This document shows positions 7,759-12,927 of a stretch of 23,509 nt of DNA, one piece after another. A program made the position numbers and the translations under genes. Below the pieces are notes generated by a model, which had not been told where the DNA came from, made no database searches, and saw nothing but the letters and a program-made list of their open reading frames with translations. Numbering within the stretch: position 1 is the stretch's first letter; the number at the start of each line of letters is the position of its first letter. The stretch comes from JANQUM01 sp047630355 (lineage in GTDB: Bacteria; Bacteroidota; Bacteroidia; Cytophagales; Spirosomataceae), in NCBI GenBank assembly GCA_047630355.1, contig JBLHXN010000052.1:1-23509 (forward strand), in the 5' to 3' direction.

Positions 7759-8010
7759 TTAATGACAAATACCTGATTCTAACATATACCAAACAAATTC
7801 TAACATTTCATCTGGGACCGCTTCAGTGCCGCAAACAACGTCACACGATAAAGCAAAACATCATAAATCTGAGTTGGTAACATTAGCCTCTTCTACAGCA
7901 TCAACTTTTTCTACAGATATTACTGTTTCATCTGGTACTTTCTCTTCTTCATTCGCAAAGGCAAAAGAAACGCAGAACATCAACGCAAGTGTTAAAAATA
8001 AATTTTTCAT
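7759..8010 (-). pseudogene. Small secreted Cys peptide, copy A, interrupted by in-frame TGA
   Basis: The ATG at 8010 opens a signal peptide (MKNLFLTLALMFCVSFAFA then NEEE) that differs from copy B's by one residue over the first 21. Codon 50 (7861-7863) is TGA. Reading through gives 83 codons ending at TAA (7759). The read-through part begins with Cys directly after the stop and has the pattern C-x4-C-x3-C, then Cys as the last residue but one. This matches the intact copy at 9638-9925 in spacing and in the motif around the final Trp-Tyr. As it stands, only a 49-residue product without mature cysteines would be made. I call it a nonsense-inactivated copy. A shorter functional secreted peptide or a sequencing error cannot be excluded. 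Confidence 0.6.
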
Positions 8011-8040
8011 GTTGTAAAAATTTAAAGTGAATAAATTGAT

Positions 8041-8087
8041 TTTGTTGAACGCTGCCGCAACCGGTTAACCGCTTTGTTCTCAACAAA
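8041..8087 (-). promoter_or_regulatory. Conserved 5'-leader dyads of peptide copy A
   Basis: Between promoter and start codon of the peptide gene are TTTGTTGA (8041-8048) and its complement TCAACAAA (8080-8087). They enclose two overlapping perfect palindromes, AACCGGTT (8059-8066) and CGGTTAACCG (8062-8071). The whole segment is almost unchanged in copy B at 9956-10002, where AACCGGTT and CGGTTAACCG are also kept. It could be an RNA structure or a protein-binding site. Confidence 0.4.
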
Positions 8088-8121
8088 TTTCAGAAAAATC
8101 TCACCCTCCCCCATCGTATAA

Positions 8122-8141
8122 TACGCAAAAGTATTTGCATA
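8122..8141. promoter_or_regulatory. Operator-like palindrome between divergent peptide A and HTH A genes
   Basis: TACGCAAA-AGTA-TTTGCATA has one mismatch from a perfect 8-bp-arm palindrome, and the copy in unit B is perfect. A further TTGCA half-site follows at 8144-8148. It overlaps a minus-strand TACTTTTG (8133-8126), a good TAnnTTTG element pointing toward the peptide gene, and lies about 45 bases before the HTH start. This placement suggests autoregulated divergent transcription. Confidence 0.5.
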
Positions 8142-8185
8142 TCTTGCAATAGATACTATCCTGAAAACTGAAATAATAGTTAAAC

Positions 8186-8496
8186 ATGATTGTTAGAAAT
8201 AATATCCGTGAATTGCGTGAACGTAAGCACTTTACGTTAAAACCTCTTGCCTCAGAATTAGACATCAGCATCTCTACGCTCAACCGCATGGAGAACGGAA
8301 TCATCAAGCAGTTCAAAATAATTCCTCGTAAAATTGAGCAAATTTCTGGGCTGTACAGTACAAGAGCTTTTTGTTAAAAATGAGAAAGAAGGTGAATTGC
8401 CTTTTACAAAAGAGTAGCTATATAAAAGAACTTATAGCTATGAAAGATAAACGCATCGAAGATTTGGAGCGGCAGTTGAGGCAAAGCAGAGCGTAA
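8186..8496 (+). pseudogene. XRE-type helix-turn-helix regulator, copy A, frameshifted and with a TAG
   Basis: The first 44 codons encode the same HTH domain as copy B (RNNIRELRERKHFTLKPLA..., recognition part SISTLNRMENG). The frame then ends early at TAA (8375-8377). Aligning with copy B shows a +1 shift at about 8351: from 8352 the shifted frame gives CTVQELF, matching CTIDEIF of copy B. That frame then meets TAG at 8415-8417 where copy B has CAG (Gln). Beyond it, yet another frame encodes a coiled-coil tail (KELIAMKDKRIEDLERQL) to TAA at 8494-8496. At most a truncated 63-residue protein is made. It would originally have been a cytoplasmic DNA-binding regulator of the divergent peptide gene. 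Confidence 0.75.
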
Positions 8497-8521
8497 GAAA
8501 TGTAAAGAATAGCTTTTTCAT
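8438..8521 (-). pseudogene. Remnant of a GLPGLI signal peptide at the duplication junction
   Basis: On the minus strand ATG at 8521 opens MKKLFFTFLTLC, which resembles MKKLLSTFCVLC at the start of the intact GLPGLI gene at 6774. Its leader DNA (8521-8620) also matches the leader at 6774-6869. After about a dozen codons the similarity stops and the frame runs antisense into the tail of HTH copy A, ending at TAG (8438-8440). Its -7 element has decayed from TATGTTTG to TATGCTTG. It marks the recombination join between units A and B. Confidence 0.55.
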
Positions 8522-8621
8522 GAAATGATAACGGTTAGGTTTCTGACACACAAGCATAACTAAAATATTAGTTGAATGTTTGTGCTTGACCGTTAAAGTT
8601 CTTTAAAGGTTGATTTAGGAA

Positions 8622-9449
8622 TTAATCAAGGCTGAGTTCAAGGGGATTGTTGTTAGCAGCAACCTTCTTTTTTGCTAACTGCTTCATTTCAGGAGTCATG
8701 ATAGATTTGAAAACAGAAGATCTATCAAAGCTTCCTATTGGATCATTTCTACTTTCTTCACGAATTTTAAAGACTTCTTCTCTATTCGTATAAATAATCT
8801 TTTCAGGATCTTTCGCTACGGTTGTGACGACGTCTCCAGCAAAATATTCAAATCCAATTAGCTCGAAAGTATAATACGATTTCACATCGTTTATTTTTAC
8901 TATCAGACCGGGTAAACCGCAAAAAATATAAGGACCATCCGAAATAGGAATATCTTTGGTAAATCACACTTCATAATCTCTGCCAGCAAAATGTGTCGTG
9001 GCTTTCGTGCAATCATACCAATTAATTATAGCGGCAGTATCTAAAATATCCCAAAGTAGACCATTATTGATGCTATATTTATAAGTGTCTATATTGATTT
9101 TTTCATAAACGGTTACACTTTCTTGCAAATCTTTCTGTATAAATTGGTCAAATTTAGTGTGATGAAGATTTGACTTATCACTCATTACTTCGTAGGCACT
9201 TACTTTACCTGCATTAACTAAACGGAATATAGAATCTTTCTTGAGAAAATTTTCGGTTGCGTAATAAGAATATTCTTTACTATTAAATAAGAAAGCTATC
9301 TCCTGCTGTTTACTGTTTATATTGGTTGAATCACGTTGATACGAGATGCGGTAGGTAGTTTTAAAAGTTTGAGCAAATAGAGTATTTACGTTCACGAAAA
9401 GTGATACCGCAAAAAATAAAATAAACCTTTTATTTTTTATAAACCTCAT
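8622..9449 (-). pseudogene. GLPGLI-family protein of unit B, interrupted by TGA at the conserved Trp
   Basis: The two halves (9449-8964 and 8963-8622) are in the same frame and join into one 275-codon GLPGLI protein. A signal peptide (hydrophobic to about residue 26, ending TLFAQ) is followed by TYRISYQRDSTN, the block GRDYEV-stop-FTKDIPI, then GPYIFCGLPGLIV and the C-terminal NNNPLELSLD. The only interruption is TGA at 8966-8964, exactly where the two other copies have Trp (EAWF, KAWF); TGG to TGA is a single G-to-A change. No frameshift is present, so the decay looks recent. The unbroken remainder implies loss of the C-terminal signature half unless the stop is suppressed or is a sequencing error. 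Confidence 0.85.
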
Positions 9450-9637
9450 AGGTATAAATAGTTTTTAGGATAAGCTGGAGAGAGGAAAAAGGATTATTCA
9501 GCAATAAGCTTTACTATTGAAAACTCACTCTAAATAACCCATTTTAAAATACAAAATTTTGCAAAAAATCTTAATAAAGTATTGAGGTAAAGAGATTACG
9601 AATACAGAATTACTTTAAAAGAAAATTTACTCGTTTC

Positions 9638-9925
9638 TCATCCACCGCACCAAAAATTCTCATAATAATACCAAGCTTCAATGACTTGATTATTTGAAGC
9701 TGTTCCGGCAATAGTTGTACAATGCGTTGTGCAACTATTGCCGGAACAATGGGTTTCATCTAAGTAATTATTCATTATTACAAACGGCTTAGAGTCAGTT
9801 CCCTTTAGTATTTTTTTCGATTCTATTTTAGGATTTTCTGCATCTTTCTTCGAATCGTCTCCCTCATTTGCAAAGGCAAAAGAGACGCAGCACATCAACG
9901 CAAGGGTTAAAAATAAATTTTTCAT
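9638..9925 (-). CDS. Small secreted Cys-containing peptide, intact copy B
   Basis: This 95-residue protein has a Sec signal peptide (MKNLFLTLALMCCVSFAFA, then NEGDD). A charged linker rich in Lys, Asp and Glu (21-46) follows, then a short mature part with Cys60, Cys65 and Cys69 (C-x4-C-x3-C), an aromatic segment EAWYYYENFW and Cys93 followed by Gly-Gly at the C-terminus. I do not recognise the family. The conserved signal plus variable Cys-rich end fits a secreted effector, pheromone or modified-peptide precursor, but this is inference. It is divergent from the HTH gene at 10100 and upstream of the broken GLPGLI gene (188-base gap). Codons 60-75 form a 48-bp near-perfect palindrome. No maturase or dedicated exporter gene is in the window. 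Confidence 0.75.
   Translation of the reverse strand: MKNLFLTLALMCCVSFAFANEGDDSKKDAENPKIESKKILKGTDSKPFVIMNNYLDETHCSGNSCTTHCTTIAGTASNNQVIEAWYYYENFWCGG
9701..9748. repeat. 48-bp near-perfect palindrome in codon register within peptide B
   Basis: The 17-bp arms TGTTCCGGCAATAGTTG (9701-9717) and its exact complement (9732-9748) are extended inward by ACAA/TTGT, with one T/G mismatch, to a 4-base loop TGCG (9723-9726). The palindrome begins and ends exactly at codon boundaries and covers codons 60-75, which hold the three clustered cysteines. The mRNA would fold into a very stable 22-bp hairpin there. Copy A does not have it. Confidence 0.9.
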
Positions 9926-9955
9926 GTTGTAAAAATTTAAAGTGAATAAATTGAT

Positions 9956-10002
9956 TTTGTTGAACGCTGCCGTAACCGGTTAACCGCTTTGTTCTCAACA
10001 AA
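9956..10002 (-). promoter_or_regulatory. Conserved 5'-leader dyads of peptide copy B
   Basis: This is the counterpart of 8041-8087: the same TTTGTTGA/TCAACAAA pair encloses the overlapping AACCGGTT and CGGTTAACCG palindromes. Very few bases differ between the copies, although the mature peptide sequences differ widely, which points to a selected function or recent gene conversion. Confidence 0.4.
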
Positions 10003-10035
10003 TTTCAGCAAAATTTCACCCCCCCCATCGTATAA

Positions 10036-10055
10036 TATGCAAAAGTATTTGCATA
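10036..10055. promoter_or_regulatory. Perfect operator-like palindrome between peptide B and HTH B
   Basis: TATGCAAA-AGTA-TTTGCATA is a perfect inverted repeat with 8-bp arms, followed by another TTGCA half-site (10058-10062). It overlaps TACTTTTG on the minus strand (10047-10040), a good -7 element for the peptide gene, and lies 45 bases before the HTH ATG. It is a likely binding site for the adjacent regulator. Confidence 0.55.
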
Positions 10056-10099
10056 ACTTGCAATACATACTATCCTGAAAACTAAAATAACAGTTAGCC

Positions 10100-10366
10100 A
10101 TGAATAATAGAAATAATATCCGTGAATTACGTGACCGTAAGCACTTCACATTAAAAGCACTCGCCTCAGAGTTAGACATTAGCGTTTCTACACTCAACCG
10201 CATGGAGAACGGAATCATTAAACAATTTAAGCCTGAGTTTTTGGTAAAACTAAGTAAATTGTTAGGTTGTACGATTGATGAAATTTTTACACAAAGCAAG
10301 AATAAAGAAGAATTGTTATTATCCAAAGAGCAGCTATATAAAAGAGCTTATTGCCACAAAAGATAG
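10100..10366 (+). CDS. XRE/Cro-type helix-turn-helix regulator, copy B
   Basis: This is an 88-residue cytoplasmic DNA-binding protein that is almost all XRE/Cro HTH domain: IRELRDRKHFTLKALA, then SELDISVSTLNRMENGII (turn and recognition helix about 22-40) and LVKLSKLLGCTIDEIF (48-63). It is transcribed away from the secreted-peptide gene across a perfect palindrome, so repression or control of that gene and of itself is the simplest inference. The frame ends at TAG after SKEQLYKRAYCHKR. One base further on, the +1 frame continues as a charged coiled-coil tail (KELIATKDRRIKDLERQLR) to TAA at 10398-10400. The natural protein may therefore be about 100 residues, with a single extra A in the run at 10338-10341. 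Copy A has the same offset. Confidence 0.85.
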   Translation: MNNRNNIRELRDRKHFTLKALASELDISVSTLNRMENGIIKQFKPEFLVKLSKLLGCTIDEIFTQSKNKEELLLSKEQLYKRAYCHKR

Positions 10367-10400
10367 ACGGATTAAAGATTTGGAGCGGCAGTTGAGGTAA

Positions 10401-10579
10401 AAAATAAGATTGCGTAACTACGGCACGCTGTTCAGTATTATTCGCATTTATTTTCTACAAAGGTTTAGCTCCGATTAGGGCTTTTGTTTTGAGGAGTGTT
10501 ATAATTTTTGATAATCCGCTAAAGTCTTTATTCTTTTGTCTTAAATCTACTATCTCACCTCTCCAATCTATAAACAACC
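10401..10579. other. Spacer between HTH B and cutC
   Basis: This is a 179-base AT-rich gap with no credible reading frame. It must carry the cutC promoter, but no element matches TAnnTTTG well. No strong hairpin is seen after the regulator gene. Confidence 0.4.
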
Positions 10580-11320
10580 ATGCAACTCGAAATTTGCTGT
10601 TATTCCCTCCAATCTTGTATCAACGCTCAACAAGGCGGAGCCGACCGCATTGAATTATGCAACGGTCTATTTGAAGGCGGAACAACGCCATCCATTGGGT
10701 TAATTAAGCTTGCTGTAGAATTGGTTAATATTCCAGTTTATCCGATAATCCGTCCGCGAGGTGGGGATTTTGTTTATTCCAAAACAGAATTAAAAGTGAT
10801 GGAAGAAGATATTCTGCAAGCCAAAGCAGCGGGAGCAAAAGGCGTGGTTATTGGCATCCTGAAACCAGACGGAACGGTGAACGTTGCGGAAACAAAAAAA
10901 CTGGTAGAGCTTGCCAAGCCAATGGGTGTAACTTTCCACCGGGCTTTTGACATGACCATTGACCCGATGCAGGCTTTAGAAGATATTGTCCAAACGGAAT
11001 GCGAACGCATTTTAACTTCTGGTCAACAAAACTACGCCGCTGACGCAACTGAATTATTGACGAAATTAGCTGAAACCGCCAACGGCAGAATCGAGATTAT
11101 GGCGGGAAGCGGTGTTGGGGTCAAAAATGCCGAAGAGTTGATTAAAACGGGCGTTCACGCTATTCATTTATCCGCAAAAATGGCAGCCGAAAGTCCGATG
11201 CAATTCCGCAACGAAGCAGTTAGTATGGCGAGTGCCATTAACCCGTCAGAATACGTGCGTTACGAAGCTAATCTGGAAACGATTCAGGAGATAAAAAAAG
11301 TGGTGAAGAGGTTAAGCTAA
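10580..11320 (+). CDS. cutC: Copper homeostasis protein CutC family
   Basis: This 246-residue TIM-barrel protein has the CutC signatures: N-terminal LEICCYSLQSC, GGADRIELC (19-27), PIIRPRGGDF (55-64), GVTFHRAFDM (116-125), RILTSG (143-148) and IMAGSGVG near 173-180. The length is normal for the family. CutC was linked to copper tolerance in E. coli and binds Cu(I) in some species, but its direct role in copper handling is disputed and no copper transporter or chaperone is nearby. The protein should be cytoplasmic. It is a single gene on the plus strand, ending 30 bases before the convergent porT-like gene, with no obvious terminator between them. Confidence 0.93.
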   Translation: MQLEICCYSLQSCINAQQGGADRIELCNGLFEGGTTPSIGLIKLAVELVNIPVYPIIRPRGGDFVYSKTELKVMEEDILQAKAAGAKGVVIGILKPDGTVNVAETKKLVELAKPMGVTFHRAFDMTIDPMQALEDIVQTECERILTSGQQNYAADATELLTKLAETANGRIEIMAGSGVGVKNAEELIKTGVHAIHLSAKMAAESPMQFRNEAVSMASAINPSEYVRYEANLETIQEIKKVVKRLS

Positions 11321-11350
11321 GAGCCGATTACCGAGAATCAATGACCGCAA

Positions 11351-12085
11351 TTACTCAAACATCAGCATCAACGACACGGTATTCGTGTTCATTCGTTGAA
11401 TGAGCTGATTCGCAGTTACTTCGCCGGGACGAAAAACAACAGCAGAGGCATTATTCGTCAATCCGTGTGAGAAGTGCAACTCGGGCGTAAACTTGAAATA
11501 CCGAAGAAAAGCTTCCAAACCAATTCCGTACTCGAGACTGAAGTCGCTGCCCTTTGTTTCCAACGTAGTACCTATCGCAGAGCGGTTTACAAAATTTATA
11601 GCATTAGTTTCTTTTCCGTAGCGAACTCCCGCAAAAGCGTACATTCTGAAATTCCCCCGGCGTTCTGATTTGTATTTTATGGCAATCGGTATTTCAAGCC
11701 ACGCTTTATCCTGAAATTGAATCCGGTCGTCGGTTGCTTCAGAGGTATCCGTCAGATACAGGCTACGTGAGTAAATGCTGACCGTTGGCAAAATCCTGAA
11801 ATCAAAATAGTCATTGAGCCGTACATTCATCAAACCTCCTATGCGTAAACAAGTGGTGGGTGGCGAAGTAATCGAAGTAAGGATGGAATTAACAGGCTGC
11901 TGAAAAGTGCGATTGGTCCGAACGTTAAAGCGAGTCTGCCCCACCCCAATCAGAAAACCAAAATGCAGGTTTTTGTGATCGTAATCGTTTTGGTACTTGA
12001 CCTTGGACTGAGCGTTTGAGCAAAAAGGTAACAGCAGCGTTATAAAAATAAAAAGAGAAGCGAAGAAGAGTTTATAATCTCTCAT
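11351..12085 (-). CDS. porT: PorT-family outer-membrane beta-barrel protein (probable type IX secretion component)
   Basis: From ATG at 12085 this is a 244-residue protein with an N-terminal signal peptide (RDYKLFFASLFIFITLLLPFCSNAQ) followed by alternating hydrophobic strands typical of a small outer-membrane barrel, ending in a strand with terminal Phe-Glu (LMLMFE). PorT/SprT is needed for the Bacteroidota type IX secretion system and gliding. The barrel architecture, and the position directly downstream of ubiE that I recall for porT/sprT in this phylum, support the call; no T9SS gene is present to confirm it. The frame is open to an earlier ATG at 12166, but that start would overlap ubiE by about 50 bases and put 27 charged residues before the signal, so the later start is preferred. 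Confidence 0.72.
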   Translation of the reverse strand: MRDYKLFFASLFIFITLLLPFCSNAQSKVKYQNDYDHKNLHFGFLIGVGQTRFNVRTNRTFQQPVNSILTSITSPPTTCLRIGGLMNVRLNDYFDFRILPTVSIYSRSLYLTDTSEATDDRIQFQDKAWLEIPIAIKYKSERRGNFRMYAFAGVRYGKETNAINFVNRSAIGTTLETKGSDFSLEYGIGLEAFLRYFKFTPELHFSHGLTNNASAVVFRPGEVTANQLIQRMNTNTVSLMLMFE

Positions 12086-12114
12086 CTCGTGTCTCGTATC
12101 TTGTATTTCAGAAA

Positions 12115-12840
12115 CTACTTTTTGCCTACGTAAATTGAGCAAATTCCGAACGTTAGTTGCTTGCATATAGTGTTTTTAAAACCCGCTTGACGGAATACCG
12201 CCAAAAAGTCTTCGCCATCAGGAAAGGCATTAACCGATTCCGGCAAATAACTGTAAGCCGAGGTATCTTTTGACACCATCCGACCAATCAAAGGTAATAT
12301 TTTTGTTGAGTAAAACCCGTACAATTGCTTCATCGGGAATGAACGTGGCTTCGAGAATTCGACCACTACGCACGTGCCTCCGGGCTTCGTAACCCTAAAC
12401 ATATCCGTCAATCCTTTGAGCAGGTTTTCAAAATTCCTGACTCCAAATGAAACGATGACGGCATCAAATGTATTGTTATCAAACAGGAGTTTTTCCGAAT
12501 CTCCCGTGCGGAGTTCTATCTTATCAGAGAGGTTAAGCTTCTCCATTTTCTTCCGTCCGTATGACAGCATTCCTTCCGAAATATCAACACCAATTACCTT
12601 ATCGGGGTTGAGTTGTTTCACGGCTTCCACCGCTAAATCGCCCGTTCCGGTAGCAATGTCAAGTATCAGTTTCGGATCTTCCTTTTTCAGCAAACCAATT
12701 GCCTTTTTTCTCCAATAAACGTCTACTCCACCGCTGAGTACGCGGTTAAGCAAATCATATTTAGGCGAGATATTATCAAACATCTCAGCTACTTGCTCTT
12801 TCTTACCAGTGTCTTTATCTTTATACGGTACTACTGCCAT
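12115..12840 (-). CDS. ubiE: Demethylmenaquinone methyltransferase (UbiE/MenG)
   Basis: This 241-residue class I SAM-dependent methyltransferase performs the last C-methylation of menaquinone (or ubiquinone) synthesis. The family start MFDNISPKYDLLNRVLSGGVD (20-40), SAM motif I ILDIATGTGDLA (59-70), VIGVDISEGML (82-92) and the acidic TGDSEKL region are all present, and the C-terminus GICSIYVGKK is typical. Bacteroidota use menaquinone, so demethylmenaquinone is the expected substrate. The product should be cytoplasmic or peripheral to the membrane. It is followed on the same strand by the porT-like gene, 29 bases after its TAG/TAA region, so the two probably share a transcript, and it is preceded by pyrD transcribed in the same direction. 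Confidence 0.95.
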   Translation of the reverse strand: MAVVPYKDKDTGKKEQVAEMFDNISPKYDLLNRVLSGGVDVYWRKKAIGLLKKEDPKLILDIATGTGDLAVEAVKQLNPDKVIGVDISEGMLSYGRKKMEKLNLSDKIELRTGDSEKLLFDNNTFDAVIVSFGVRNFENLLKGLTDMFRVTKPGGTCVVVEFSKPRSFPMKQLYGFYSTKILPLIGRMVSKDTSAYSYLPESVNAFPDGEDFLAVFRQAGFKNTICKQLTFGICSIYVGKK

Positions 12841-12927
12841 AATATATTATTTTTTCCGAGCGTTATTCTTCAAGCGGGATACAAAGGTAATTTTTGTTTA
12901 GGTAACCACTGATAGATGTGAATGGTT

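Larger units (their letters stand above)
6771..8481. repeat. Tandem-duplicated unit A (GLPGLI, peptide, HTH)
   Basis: This block and the one at 8482-10397 have the same gene order and share recognisable DNA. The leader around 6771-6890 matches 8518-8660, and the block 7960-8310 matches 9865-10225. By eye the shared parts are roughly 80-93% identical, while the GLPGLI gene bodies have diverged far more. In unit A the GLPGLI gene is intact, but the peptide gene and the HTH gene are broken. Confidence 0.8.
8482..10397. repeat. Tandem-duplicated unit B (GLPGLI, peptide, HTH)
   Basis: This is the second copy of the unit described at 6771-8481, running from the GLPGLI leader remnant to the end of the HTH coiled-coil tail, where both copies share an 18-base stretch ending GCGGCAGTTGAGG before diverging. 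In this unit the peptide gene is open and the HTH domain is intact, while the GLPGLI gene has an in-frame stop. Confidence 0.8.

Noticed and set aside
7826..8017. Plus-strand open frame of 63 codons
   Set aside because: It is antisense to the signal-peptide-bearing peptide gene whose paralogue is intact on the minus strand; its low-complexity Ser/Thr composition is a by-product.
7861..8966. Selenocysteine or TGA-as-Trp recoding to explain the two in-frame TGA codons
   Set aside because: Several ordinary genes here end in TGA, including overlapping ATGA junctions. The two positions would need different amino acids, and no SECIS-like hairpin sits directly after either codon. Nonsense mutation is simpler.
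9701..9748. Transcription terminator or integron-type attC site for the 48-bp palindrome
   Set aside because: It lies inside a coding frame, has no T-run on either strand, and lacks the conserved attC core boxes or an integrase nearby.
9937..10326. Minus-strand open frames opposite the HTH genes (also 8101-8316)
   Set aside because: They resemble each other only because the HTH genes beneath them are duplicated; the HTH frame explains the conservation.
12086..12166. Longer N-terminus for the porT-like protein
   Set aside because: It would overlap ubiE and bury the signal peptide behind 27 charged residues.
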